NCBI RefSeq assembly: GCF_038958875.1
Contig: NZ_CP152407.1
Location: forward strand, 2,673,501 to 2,737,500
Direction of reading: 5' to 3'
Length of the DNA stretch: 64,000 nt
Source: Acidovorax sp. FHTAMBA
GTDB taxonomy: Bacteria > Pseudomonadota > Gammaproteobacteria > Burkholderiales > Burkholderiaceae_C
Shown here: one piece after another, positions 48,068 through 56,583 of the stretch
Numbering within the stretch: position 1 is the stretch's first letter
Layout of the letters: each line of letters starts with the position of its first letter
The notes under the pieces: model-generated
The model's database searches: none
What the model saw: only the letters and a program-made list of their open reading frames with translations
Told to the model about the DNA's origin: nothing
Translations under genes and position numbers: made by a program

Positions 48068-48639
48068 AACTATCTCCTTATTTTTATGACCTTCGCTCCG
48101 CCTACCAGGCCGAGCTGGATGACCTGATCTCCGATTCCGAAGGCAACGACGTTCTGCGCAAGCGCCTGGCCGAAAAGCGCAACGAAATGGCGTTTCTGGT
48201 GCAGATGATGGAGCTGGCCCCCGAGATGGTGGCGGTGGTCTTTCACCGGGGCTTTCGCTTCCTCAAACCGGCGGCGGTGGAGCACCTGCTGGGCCTGCCG
48301 GTGAACGAGCTGCCCGACTGGCACAGCCTGAGCCACGCGGTGGCGCTGGAGCCCTGGGCGATGGGCCTGGCCGAAACGGTGTTGCGTGAGCCCCTGGGCG
48401 CGCGTTTTCTGGCGGTGGCTGCCGGCCTTGAATACCTGCAGCAGCACGCCCGCATGGCCCCTGCTGCCGCAGCCCATGGCGACAGCGATGCCGAGGACGA
48501 CGGTGAAGACGCCGCCGAACACGACGACGACTACAACGCCTTGAGCGCCGACGATGCGGTGGACCCGCACAACAGCCGTACGCGCGACGAGGCCAGCGCC
48601 AACTGGCTGGCCGATGTGGGCTTTGAGCGGAAAGAATGA
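48064..48639 (+). CDS. Hypothetical protein, translationally coupled to the J-domain protein
   Basis: 191 residues, starting with GTG at 48064 that overlaps the TGA of the J-domain gene. Residues 1-135 look globular and helical (YFYDLRSAYQAELDDLISDSEG, VLRKRLAEKRNEMAFLVQMM, FLKPAAVEHLLGLPVNELPDWHSL). From about 143 it is very acidic and probably disordered (DSDAEDDGEDAAEHDDDYN). No known family or motif. Coupled translation suggests a functional tie to the J-domain protein. Confidence 0.75.
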   Translation: MKLSPYFYDLRSAYQAELDDLISDSEGNDVLRKRLAEKRNEMAFLVQMMELAPEMVAVVFHRGFRFLKPAAVEHLLGLPVNELPDWHSLSHAVALEPWAMGLAETVLREPLGARFLAVAAGLEYLQQHARMAPAAAAHGDSDAEDDGEDAAEHDDDYNALSADDAVDPHNSRTRDEASANWLADVGFERKE

Positions 48640-48643
48640 ACCA

Positions 48644-48750
48644 CCCCCTGAGTCGCCTTCAGCGCCTTCCCCCTCTCCTTCGGGAGGGGGACGCACCCGG
48701 TGGCCTGGCAAAGCCAGCTCCACGGGCGCACTGGTTTGGGCCACGCCAGT
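48644..48750 (+). repeat. Dispersed long repeat, family 2, copy 2
   Basis: CCCCCTGAGTCGCCTTC, then CCCCCTC paired with GAGGGGG, then ACGCACCCGGTGGCCTGGCA and AGCCAGCTCCACGGGCGCA, then GGGCCACGCCAG. The block order is the same as copy 1, with a longer tail. Confidence 0.75.
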
Positions 48751-48804
48751 TTCATCGGACTGCGCGCGTTGCCTGGCGATGTGGAAAATCAAGAAGGAAT
48801 ATGC

Positions 48805-49563
48805 ATGAGTGACCGCAACCACCTGGCCCTGATCACCAGAACCACGAGCCTCATCGCTGCCGGTGACATCGTGGGCGCGGAATCCGCGCTGTCCGAACTG
48901 GCGGATGCCGAAGGCGACAACGCCCTGATGGTGGTGCTGGACCAGCTCGCGCCCAAGGACATCCTGGCCGTGATGCGCGAGTACGACGATTCCAAGGCCT
49001 CCGTGGTCAACCTGCTGGTCACGCCCGAGCAGTTCGCCCGCGCCATGGTGCTGGAAAAGCAGTACAAGGACCTCACCCACACGCACCTGCGCAACATGGT
49101 CAACGCCGTGGTCTTTCGCGACGACGCCGACCCGGTGGAGTTCCTCACCGCCATTGGCGACCTGGAAGGCGGCGCCGAGGCCCTGGCCAACTACTTTGCC
49201 GAAAAGTGGAGCCGCATCGAGGCCTTTGCCCGCACCGGCACCTTTGACGCGACCGAAGATTACGGTGTCACGCTGAGCGACGACGAGCTGCTGGCCTCGG
49301 GCTACGTGCAGCCGCGCGTGGACCAGGACGAGGTGGCCGACCGCGACTGGATGCAGATGGCCTGGCTGCTGCGCTATGAATGCCGCGACCTTTTCATCGA
49401 AATGCTGCTGGTGCTGCGCGCCAAGGCCCGTGCGTTTGACCTGGGCCTGGAAGAGGGCGACGAGACGGCGGAAGAAGATGACGGCAAGTTCGAGACCAGC
49501 GAAACCGACCGCGGCAAGGCCACACCTGCCGCACGTGCTTCTGACGAAGAATCCGCTATTTAG
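48805..49563 (+). CDS. Hypothetical protein flanked by family 2 repeats
   Basis: 252 residues. Globular helical body with blocks ALITRTTSLIAAGDIVGAESAL, ALMVVLDQLAPKDILAVMREYD, EKWSRIEAFARTGTFD and DRDWMQMAWLLRYECRDLFIEMLL. The tail (about 210-252) is acidic and low-complexity (GDETAEEDDGKF). No known family. It has a good ribosome binding site (AAGGAAT) before ATG at 48805. It is the only gene between two direct copies of the family 2 repeat (48644 and 49571). Confidence 0.75.
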   Translation: MSDRNHLALITRTTSLIAAGDIVGAESALSELADAEGDNALMVVLDQLAPKDILAVMREYDDSKASVVNLLVTPEQFARAMVLEKQYKDLTHTHLRNMVNAVVFRDDADPVEFLTAIGDLEGGAEALANYFAEKWSRIEAFARTGTFDATEDYGVTLSDDELLASGYVQPRVDQDEVADRDWMQMAWLLRYECRDLFIEMLLVLRAKARAFDLGLEEGDETAEEDDGKFETSETDRGKATPAARASDEESAI

Positions 49564-49570
49564 AGAACAA

Positions 49571-49692
49571 CCCCCTGTGGCGCTTCGCGCCTTCCCCCTT
49601 CTCTCGAATGGCTGTGCCATTCGGGAAGGGGGACACCGCCAGCGCGGCGGGGCGGCCCTTGCGCGGCGGTCCTGGCCTGGGGCCGCGCCAGT
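49571..49692 (+). repeat. Dispersed long repeat, family 2, copy 3
   Basis: CCCCCTGTGGCGCTTCGCG, then a strong double hairpin: CCCCCTTC (49594-49601) pairs with GAAGGGGG (49625-49632), and inside it CGAATGGC (49605-49612) pairs with GCCATTCG (49616-49623) around TGT. It ends CCTGGCCTGGGGCCGCGCCAG. The inner hairpin is absent from copies 1 and 2. Confidence 0.75.
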
Positions 49693-49721
49693 TGTAAAGA
49701 GCGTGAGCAACACCTAGCGCG

Positions 49722-51026
49722 ATGGATACCCACATGACCCAGCCCGATACGCCTTCATCTGATGCCCAGCCGGTTGCAGCCGCGAACGCCCTGCAATTGC
49801 ACGACGCGCGGCCTTTCTTTGAAAAGGCGCTGGTCTACGGTGTGCAGCACGGCTTCATTGATGCCGACCGGCTGGCCGCCATCAACACCGATGCGCCCAA
49901 GGGCATGGTGCAGATTGCCCGCTACTTTGGCAGCGAGTTCTTGCGGCCCGAGCTGGAGAAGGCGCGCGACCGCATGGTCAACCTCATCAGCCTGTACCTG
50001 CTGGAGACCACGGACGGCGACCTGGCCAAGGCGGCGGTCTCGCTGCGCGACAACTCGTTCCTTTCGCGCTCCAAGGGTGGCTCCGACATGCTCAAGCGGC
50101 TGATTGCCATGCCCGAGAGCAGCAACTTTGGCATGGCGGGCTATGCCGATGCCGAGACGCAGCTTTTGGCCGTGTGGTCGCTGCGCAGCCATGCTGACTA
50201 CCGGGCCGAGCTAGCGCGCCGCTCGCAGATTGCGCAGGCCATCCATGCCGCGCAGTGGTTGGCTGAGCAGTTCGATCTGGACCCCGATGAGCTCGAAGCT
50301 GCAGGCGCCGACGCCGAGGCGGTCATCCGCACCGGGCTGCTCATGGTGGCGCTGGCGCCCAGGTCCATGGACCTGGGCGAATGGCCCAACACCGTGGCGT
50401 TTGAAAAATGGGTGCTTGCTCAGCGCAAGAAGAAGCTGGCTGCGCCTTCACAGCTGCGTCTGCCCTCCGGCCTGCCCGTGGAGCTGCGCGAGGCAGTGCA
50501 AGCACACTGCGCCAGCGTGCTGGCCGACCTGCCCAAGGTACTGGATGCCGCCACACCGCTTCGCACGCTGCTGCGTCCCACGGGCGCTTTTCGCGCGCGC
50601 TACTTTCTGCTGGATGACCCGCTGGCCGAGGTGGACAGCTTCCACCGCAGCCTGGATGCGCTGGACGAGGGTGAAGAGCCCCCGCTGCCTGCCAGCAAGA
50701 CCTGGACAAGAACCACCCAGGGCAACGACGATGAACATTCGCTGCTCACGCTGTTCCTGTGCCTGGCTGCGGGTGTGCCCAAGAAAACCCTGTTGACCGA
50801 AAAGACCGCGGCCAGCCTGGTGCGCAAGGTGCGCAAAGCGGGCCTGCAGCCCCAGCTCGCCACCGACTTCATCCGCGCGCACGCGCCCGGCGTGCACCAG
50901 CAGGACTACATCACGCTGTGGACGGGTTTCTTTCAGGATGCAGAAAATACCTTGCTCAGCGACATGGACTACCAGCTGCACGACGCTCTGGCCCTGCTGC
51001 GCCGGGAATGCAATGTGGTGGGTTAA
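49722..51026 (+). CDS. Hypothetical protein of the J-domain cluster
   Basis: 434 residues, all helical by composition. A second ATG (49734) is in frame and neither has a clear ribosome binding site. Distinct blocks are LHDARPFFEKALVYGVQHGFID, KGMVQIARYFGSEFLRPELEKARDR, LEEWPNT-like DLGEWPNTVAFEKW, and a C-terminal HSLLTLFLCLAAGVPKKTLLTEK. Several acidic and Leu-rich stretches; no membrane segment and no signal peptide. I recognise no family. It is the last of four genes starting with the J-domain protein. Confidence 0.75.
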   Translation: MDTHMTQPDTPSSDAQPVAAANALQLHDARPFFEKALVYGVQHGFIDADRLAAINTDAPKGMVQIARYFGSEFLRPELEKARDRMVNLISLYLLETTDGDLAKAAVSLRDNSFLSRSKGGSDMLKRLIAMPESSNFGMAGYADAETQLLAVWSLRSHADYRAELARRSQIAQAIHAAQWLAEQFDLDPDELEAAGADAEAVIRTGLLMVALAPRSMDLGEWPNTVAFEKWVLAQRKKKLAAPSQLRLPSGLPVELREAVQAHCASVLADLPKVLDAATPLRTLLRPTGAFRARYFLLDDPLAEVDSFHRSLDALDEGEEPPLPASKTWTRTTQGNDDEHSLLTLFLCLAAGVPKKTLLTEKTAASLVRKVRKAGLQPQLATDFIRAHAPGVHQQDYITLWTGFFQDAENTLLSDMDYQLHDALALLRRECNVVG

Positions 51027-51147
51027 ACCGGCCCGCAGTCAGAAGCGCCCCGCGCCGCTGCCAGCGCCTGTGCCATCCCGCGTGGGGCAGAACGATCTTC
51101 CGGGTCAGGCCGGTTAACATTCCAGCCGCCCGCCCCACACCCTCACA

Positions 51148-52353
51148 GTGCACACGCCCACACTTCTCATCATTGCAGCGCTTCTGACGGGGCTTGTCAC
51201 CGCCGTGCTGTATGCCGTGTGGTCGTTCAACCGGAATATCCCCGGACTGCGCCTTTGGATGCTTTCGTTCCTGACGGGTTCGGTGTTCGGTGTGAGCCTG
51301 CTGGTGCGGGAGCGGTTGCACGAGGTGGTGGCGGTGGTGGTGTCCCAGGCCACGGTATCGCTGGCAGCGTACTTTTGCCTGATGGCAAGCCGCACCTACA
51401 TGGGGCGGCGGCCTTTTTCGCATGTCTACGCGGTGGTGGCCATCGCTACGCTGGTGGCCTTGTCGGTGTTTTTCACGGTGGTGCAGCCCCATCAGGGCAT
51501 GCGTTTTGTGTTCGCGGGGCTAGGTGCCGGCATCTGCTACCTGCTGGCCGCAGCCACGCTGGCCCAAGGTGGTGTGCGCCGCGTTCCCGCGCGCTATCTG
51601 TTTGCCCTGGTGGCCGGGTTGCACGGGTTGTTTCTGTTGCTCCGTCCGGCGCTGTTCCAGCTGTGCGCTGCGGGGGCCCCCGGGGAGGCTGCGGGCGCAG
51701 GTCTGGTGGCGCAGCTTTCGCAGTTTGTGGTGCTCGAAGCCATTGTGGCGGTGGTGCTGCTGGCGTTTGGAGCGCTGATTCTGGCCAATGAATACATCAC
51801 CACCGAGTTGCGGCACCTTGCCGAGGTGGACCCGCTGACCAGCGTTTTCAACCGCCGCGCGTTTCTCACGTTACTCGACAAGGCCATCAGCAGTGCCCAG
51901 CGTACGCAGTCTGCGTTGCCCGTGATGGTGATCGACCTCGATCATTTCAAGAAGATCAACGACACGCGGGGCCACCGTGCGGGTGACGATGTGTTGCGCC
52001 ACTTTGTGATGCTGGCCCTCCGCTGTCTGCGCAAGGAGGACGTGATGGGCCGCCTCGGAGGCGAGGAGTTCGCCATCTTCCTGCCGAATGCGGGCGATGG
52101 CGGAGCCCTTGCCGTGGCGGAGCGACTGCGTGCCCTGGTGCAAGCGCAGCCGCTGCTGGCAACGGACGCGTGCCCGATTCCGCTCACGGTGAGCGTGGGT
52201 GTCACGCTGTGCGCTGATGGCGACTCCGCAGACTCGGCCCTGCAGCGCGCCGACGAGGCCATGTACCTGGCCAAGGAGCGGGGTCGCAACCGGGTCGAGA
52301 CGCTGGCCAAGCCCGCCGCCGCGCACGCCGTGCACGCCGCCACTGAGAGCTGA
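51148..52353 (+). CDS. Membrane-anchored diguanylate cyclase (GGDEF)
   Basis: 401 residues. Six hydrophobic segments fill about 1-205 and no known sensor fold is evident. A GGDEF domain follows (about 225-385) with the GGEEF signature at 304-308 and the product-inhibition I-site RKED at 295-298, five residues before it, as in active enzymes. It should make cyclic di-GMP and be feedback-inhibited by it. No EAL domain. The start is GTG at 51148, giving MHTPTLLIIAALL. It converges on the cytosine-deaminase-like gene, with 100 bases between. Confidence 0.92.
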   Translation: MHTPTLLIIAALLTGLVTAVLYAVWSFNRNIPGLRLWMLSFLTGSVFGVSLLVRERLHEVVAVVVSQATVSLAAYFCLMASRTYMGRRPFSHVYAVVAIATLVALSVFFTVVQPHQGMRFVFAGLGAGICYLLAAATLAQGGVRRVPARYLFALVAGLHGLFLLLRPALFQLCAAGAPGEAAGAGLVAQLSQFVVLEAIVAVVLLAFGALILANEYITTELRHLAEVDPLTSVFNRRAFLTLLDKAISSAQRTQSALPVMVIDLDHFKKINDTRGHRAGDDVLRHFVMLALRCLRKEDVMGRLGGEEFAIFLPNAGDGGALAVAERLRALVQAQPLLATDACPIPLTVSVGVTLCADGDSADSALQRADEAMYLAKERGRNRVETLAKPAAAHAVHAATES

Positions 52354-52453
52354 GTGCCGCCGGCCAGGGATGATAGCGACGGCTATCGCTGTGGTTTGCG
52401 CCTTGCCTGACAACGATTTCGATATTTTTTCACCGAACTTCCAACTCAGTGCA

Positions 52454-53728
52454 CTAGATGGACGTGAAATCCACACTGCCAGGCCGTCCGTGCACCTGCA
52501 GCTGTGCCACGGGCGCCGGGCTGCTGGCCAGCCGCTTGCCGCGCCGCCACACCCCCAGCCGCACAGCGCGCAGGCGGATGGCCTCCACCGGGTTGCGCGC
52601 GTGCAGCAGCACAAAGTCGGCATGGCAGCCGGGCGCGATGCCGTAGTCCTCCAGCCCCAACAGGCGTGCAGGGTTCACCGTCACCGCATCGAAACACTGG
52701 CGCATTCCGGCCTGGCTGGTCATCTGGCCCACGTGCAGGCCCATGTGCGCGGCCTCCAGCATGTCGGCGCTGCCGCCGCTGTACCAGGGGTCGAGCACGC
52801 AGTCGTGGCCGAAAGCGACGGTGAGGCCCGCCGCCATCAGCTCGGGCACGCGGGTCATGCCGCGGCGCTTGGGGTAGGTGTCGTGGCGGCCTTGCAGCGT
52901 GATGTTGATGAGCGGGTTGGCCACCACGCCCAGTTCGGCCTCGGCCATCAGGGGGATGAGCTTGCTCACGTAGTAGTTGTCCATGCTGTGCATGGAGGTC
53001 AGGTGCGAGCCCGTCACGCGGCCTTGCAGGCCCAGGCGCTGGGTTTCGTACGCCAGGGTTTCCACGTGGCGCGAATGCGGGTCGTCGGATTCGTCGCAGT
53101 GCATGTCCACGCGCTTGCCTCGCTCGGCCGCCAGTTCGCAAAGGATCTTCACGCTCTCGGCCCCCTGGGCCATGGTGCGCTCGAAGTGCGGAATGCCGCC
53201 CACCACGTCCACGCCCATGTCCAGAGCGCGTTTCAGGTTGTCGAGCCCGCCCGGCGCGCGCAGTACCCCGTCTTGCGGGAAGGCCACCAGTTGCAAGTCG
53301 AGGTACGGCGCCACGCGCTGCTTCACATCCAGCAGCGCCTGCACGGGCAGCAGGCTGGGGTGGCTCGTGTCCACATGGCTGCGGATGGCCAGCAGTCCGC
53401 GCGCCACGGCCATGTCGCAATACCGCAGGGCGCGCTCCACGATGGACTCGTGCGTCAGCGTCGGCTTGAGCTCGCCCCACAGTGCAATGCCTTCGAGCAG
53501 CGTGCCACTCTCGTTCACGCGCGGCTGGCCGTAGCTCAGGGTCGAGTCCATGTGGAAATGCGCGTCCACAAAAGGCGGGCTGACCAGCAGGCCAGCGGCA
53601 TCCACCGTTTCATGCGCAGAGGCTTGCAGGTCTTCGGTGACTTCGAGGATGCGCCCGTCTTGCACGGCAATGGACATGTTCTGGCGGCCGTCGGGCAGGG
53701 TGGCTTGGGTGATGAGCAGGTCGAGCAT
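52454..53728 (-). CDS. codA: Cytosine deaminase-like amidohydrolase
   Basis: 424-residue zinc/iron amidohydrolase. Metal ligands in order: FVDAHFHMD (His57, His59), DMHCDESDDP (third His), HLTSMHSMDNYYV and FGHDCVLDPW (Asp). The residues around MHCDESDDP match the CodA group, which deaminates cytosine to uracil. The surrounding genes (BMP-type ABC importer, upp) fit nucleobase salvage, but other cyclic amidines such as creatinine are also possible. The symbol is by family similarity. Confidence 0.82.
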   Translation of the reverse strand: MLDLLITQATLPDGRQNMSIAVQDGRILEVTEDLQASAHETVDAAGLLVSPPFVDAHFHMDSTLSYGQPRVNESGTLLEGIALWGELKPTLTHESIVERALRYCDMAVARGLLAIRSHVDTSHPSLLPVQALLDVKQRVAPYLDLQLVAFPQDGVLRAPGGLDNLKRALDMGVDVVGGIPHFERTMAQGAESVKILCELAAERGKRVDMHCDESDDPHSRHVETLAYETQRLGLQGRVTGSHLTSMHSMDNYYVSKLIPLMAEAELGVVANPLINITLQGRHDTYPKRRGMTRVPELMAAGLTVAFGHDCVLDPWYSGGSADMLEAAHMGLHVGQMTSQAGMRQCFDAVTVNPARLLGLEDYGIAPGCHADFVLLHARNPVEAIRLRAVRLGVWRRGKRLASSPAPVAQLQVHGRPGSVDFTSI

Positions 53729-53857
53729 GGCGTGGGTCTTGTGGGTCAGGCTAGGTGTCGGGTTTTTTCAAGACGTGAGCGGGCTCTGTGCCTAAGCTCT
53801 GGGTCTCGCTTTGAGCATCAACGGTTCAGTGCATCCATTCTTACAAAGGCAGTTCTC

Positions 53858-54250
53858 ATGCAATTTGGCTACACGATTCTCTACGTCGAAGACGTTCCAA
53901 AAACCATCGCCTTTTACGAACAAGCTTTCGGCTTCGCCCGCCGCTTTGTACACGAGGCTGGCGATTTTGGTGAACTGGACACCGGCGCCACCGCGCTGGC
54001 GTTCTCGTCGCTGCGGCTGATGTCCGAGCTTGGCAAGAACCCGCAGCGCGCGTCGGCCGATGCGCCCAGTTTCGAGATCGCGTTCACCACAGCCGACGTG
54101 GCCGCCGCTGTGCAGCGCGCGGTGAATGCCGGTGCGCGCCTGGTGCAGGCGCCCGAGCAGATGCCCTGGGGCCAGACCGTGGCCTATGTGGCGGATATCA
54201 ACGGGGCGCTGGTGGAGCTGTGCACGCCTGTGGCGCCCCCGGCCGCTTGA
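53858..54250 (+). CDS. VOC family (glyoxalase/bleomycin resistance-like) protein
   Basis: 130-residue single VOC domain, with the two beta-alpha-beta-beta-beta modules visible (FGYTILYVEDVPKTIAFYEQAFG; SFEIAFTTADVAAAVQRAVNAGARLV). It ends with WGQTVAYVADINGALVELC. The likely metal ligands are a His/Glu set typical of the fold. Members include glyoxalases and dioxygenases, and the activity is not predictable. The open frame runs back across the codA gene, but only the ATG at 53858 gives the VOC start. Confidence 0.85.
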   Translation: MQFGYTILYVEDVPKTIAFYEQAFGFARRFVHEAGDFGELDTGATALAFSSLRLMSELGKNPQRASADAPSFEIAFTTADVAAAVQRAVNAGARLVQAPEQMPWGQTVAYVADINGALVELCTPVAPPAA

Positions 54251-54314
54251 ACTGTGGGGATCACTTTGGCGCTGGCAGCGTCGCCCCGTCATTGGCGCCA
54301 GGTGCACACAACAA

Positions 54315-55061
54315 TCAGGCATAGCCCGCCTGCGCCACCGTGGCCAGCAGTTGCGGTGCGCCGCGCAATGACGCAGGTGTTTGCCCCAGCCAACGCAGGC
54401 AATCGCGGCTGAAGTGCGCCTGGTCGGCATAGCCGTGATCCGCGGCAATCTCGGCCAGCGGTTGCGTTGTGCCCAAGGCCAGTGCGGCTCTGCGCACCCG
54501 GGCCAGGGCGCGCCAGAAACGGGGCGTTTGGCCGGTGGTGCGATGGGTCAGGCGCTCCAGGCTGCGCTCTGAGACTCCCAGGCTGTGCGCCGCCGCGCCT
54601 ACGGTTCGGCAATGCGCCAGCGAGCGGAGCGCTTCTTGCGCACGCGGGTCCGCGCGGGTGTGCTGGTCAATGGCTTCCAGCAACAAGGTTTCCGGCGCCG
54701 TTGTGCCACCACCGGCCAAGCTGGAGGAGGGCCGCCCTGCGCGGTGCTGGGCTTGCTGCCAATCCTGCCAAATAGCTTGTGCAGACCTCAACAAGGCGGG
54801 CCCGTCAATGCGGGTGCCCGGTACAAGGCGAAAGCCCAGCCATTGTTCGCCCGCACGCCCCGGCACGACCACTGCAGCATCGGCCAATGCAGAGATATGC
54901 CAGTCAGAGTGGCCGCGCGCATCGATATGCAAGATGAGGTCGCTGCAGCCATCGGGCAACACCGTGGTGGGGTTTGCGTCGGTGGTGTTGAACTGCCAAC
55001 GCGCCAGCACCGTGGGGGGCAGCACAGGTAGTGCGATGCGATGAAGCGGCGTGGCGGGCAT
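54315..55061 (-). CDS. AraC family transcriptional regulator
   Basis: 248 residues. The C-terminal AraC/XylS double helix-turn-helix lies at about 150-230 (VGAAAHSLGVSERSLERLTHR and LAEIAADHGYADQAHFSRDCLRWLGQTPASLR). The N-terminal part is a ligand-sensing region of about 140 residues with a DUF6597-like start (PTTVLPDGCSDLILHI). It is 14 nt after the stop of the 157-residue secreted protein gene on the same strand, so it may be the last gene of the ABC transporter operon and control it. Confidence 0.87.
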   Translation of the reverse strand: MPATPLHRIALPVLPPTVLARWQFNTTDANPTTVLPDGCSDLILHIDARGHSDWHISALADAAVVVPGRAGEQWLGFRLVPGTRIDGPALLRSAQAIWQDWQQAQHRAGRPSSSLAGGGTTAPETLLLEAIDQHTRADPRAQEALRSLAHCRTVGAAAHSLGVSERSLERLTHRTTGQTPRFWRALARVRRAALALGTTQPLAEIAADHGYADQAHFSRDCLRWLGQTPASLRGAPQLLATVAQAGYA

Positions 55062-55075
55062 GGCAGGGTAGGGGC

Positions 55076-55549
55076 TTAGCGCCTTTGGGTGGTGCGAAAA
55101 CGCACATCGCCTGGCTTGTGCCCTGCATCGATGGTGATGCGGAAAGCACGGTCTCCATGGCCGGACTCCGCCCGCGCGGTAAACCGAATGCCTCGGCGCG
55201 TGGGCTGACAGTTCATCTGGGTCAGGGTGATTTCGGCGTGGTCGTTGTTGATGGCGTCAAAGCTGTGTGTGTGCACCTCGCTCGCGCTGTCGTTGCCGTC
55301 GCGCACGATCCACTGCAGGTACACAAACGACTGCCCATAGCGCGTTGCGTGCACGATGCGATACATGCCTTGGCCTCCCCCGGGCTGCGTGGGCGCGTGC
55401 CATTCGCCACAGACCTTGATCCAGTCCACATCGGGCGCGGTGGCAAAGGATTCATACGGCATGTCCATGCCCAGCGCGTGGGCCTGGCCCGCGCAGGCCA
55501 GCAGAGCCGGGGCGAGCCAACGGGCAAAAGTCTGTGGAACCAGTTTCAT
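55076..55549 (-). CDS. Secreted protein of unknown function, end of ABC transporter operon
   Basis: 157 residues. A signal peptide (FARWLAPALLACAGQAHA) precedes a small domain with CGEWHAP, HATRYGQSFVYLQWIV, VHTHSFDAINNDHAEITL and a final cysteine NCQPTRRG. The two cysteines could pair. The ATG overlaps the stop of the second permease gene by 4 nt, so its synthesis is coupled to the transporter. No known family. A periplasmic helper of the importer is a guess from position. Confidence 0.7.
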   Translation of the reverse strand: MKLVPQTFARWLAPALLACAGQAHALGMDMPYESFATAPDVDWIKVCGEWHAPTQPGGGQGMYRIVHATRYGQSFVYLQWIVRDGNDSASEVHTHSFDAINNDHAEITLTQMNCQPTRRGIRFTARAESGHGDRAFRITIDAGHKPGDVRFRTTQRR

Positions 55550-56469
55550 CGCTCTCCCTTGCGATACGGCTTCATCAGCGCCTGTGGATACGCCGCCTTG
55601 CGCGCCACCAGCACCAGCGCCAGGATGGACAGCAGGTAGGGCAGCATCAAATACACCTGGTACGGCAGCCATGCATCGCCCGCCTGCTGAAGGCGCAGCT
55701 GCAGCGCATCGAAGAAGGCAAACAGCAGGGCGCCCAGCAACGCCTTGCCGGGCCGCCACGAGGCAAACACCACCAGCGCCACACAGATCCAGCCCCGGCC
55801 GTTGATCATGTTGAAGAAAAACGCGTTGAAGGCCGACAGCGTGAGGAACGACCCCGCTACGCCCATCAGCGCCGACCCCGCCACGATGGCGCCCGTGCGT
55901 GTGGCCGCCACCGAGATGCCCTGGCCTTCGGCCGCTTGCGGGTTCTCGCCCACCATGCGCACGGCCAGGCCGAGCGGTGTGCGCATCAGCACCCAGGCCA
56001 ATAGCGGCACCAGCAGCAGGGCCAGCAAGGTAAGTGGCGTCTGGGCAGAGAGGATGGGAATGCCCAGCCACTCCATGGACGCAAAGGGCTCAATGGTGGG
56101 CGGCGTGTTCACCTTGGGAAAGCTCACGCGATAACCGTAGTAGCTGAGCGCAGTGGCCAGCAGCGTGATGCCGAGCCCTGACACATGCTGCGACAGCGCC
56201 AGCCCCACGGTGAGCCACGCGTGCAGCAGGCCAAACACCGCGCCAGTCAGCGCCGCCACCAGCACCCCGGTCCACAGCCCGTAGCCCGCGTATACCGCCA
56301 GCCAGCCGGTGAAGGCGCCTGCGACCATGATCCCTTCAATGCCCAGGTTAAGCACGCCCGCGCGTTCGCACAGCAGCACCCCGAGCGTGCCCAGGACGAG
56401 CGGCGTGGCCACCCGCAGGGTGGCGATCCAGAAGGCAGGATTGGCGAGGATGTCGAGCAGTTCGGTCAT
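55546..56469 (-). CDS. BMP-type ABC transporter permease 2
   Basis: 307 residues with about eight to nine membrane segments. The block VLLCERAGVLNLGIEGIMVAGAF is typical of the second permease of BMP-type nucleoside importers (NupQ/YufQ/RbsC-like), as are VSGLGITLLATALSYYGYR and RMVGENPQAAEGQGISVA. It forms the membrane channel with the gene at 56584. Stop overlaps the start of the secreted protein gene. Confidence 0.9.
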   Translation of the reverse strand: MTELLDILANPAFWIATLRVATPLVLGTLGVLLCERAGVLNLGIEGIMVAGAFTGWLAVYAGYGLWTGVLVAALTGAVFGLLHAWLTVGLALSQHVSGLGITLLATALSYYGYRVSFPKVNTPPTIEPFASMEWLGIPILSAQTPLTLLALLLVPLLAWVLMRTPLGLAVRMVGENPQAAEGQGISVAATRTGAIVAGSALMGVAGSFLTLSAFNAFFFNMINGRGWICVALVVFASWRPGKALLGALLFAFFDALQLRLQQAGDAWLPYQVYLMLPYLLSILALVLVARKAAYPQALMKPYRKGER

Positions 56470-56491
56470 TTGCCCGCCTCGGCACTGGTTA

Positions 56492-56554
56492 CTTTAATTT
56501 TTATAGCTGCTAGCGCTTGATGGATAAGCGCTAGAGGCCAATTTGGCTTGAAAT
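56492..56554 (+). repeat. Dispersed hairpin repeat, family 1, copy H
   Basis: CTTTAATTTTTATAGCTG, then CTAGCGCTT (56510-56518) paired with AAGCGCTAG (56526-56534) around GATGGAT, then AGGCCAATTTGGCTTGAAAT. This is the clearest full copy and serves as the reference for the family. It lies in the 114-base gap between the two permease genes, on the strand opposite to them. Confidence 0.9.
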
Positions 56555-56583
56555 TCTGGTGCGCGTGCTTGTTCATGGCGCTC

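Noticed and set aside
52199..53857. A long open frame running across codA before the VOC gene.
   Set aside because: It is the antisense of codA, and only the last 130 codons have VOC similarity, starting at a proper ATG.
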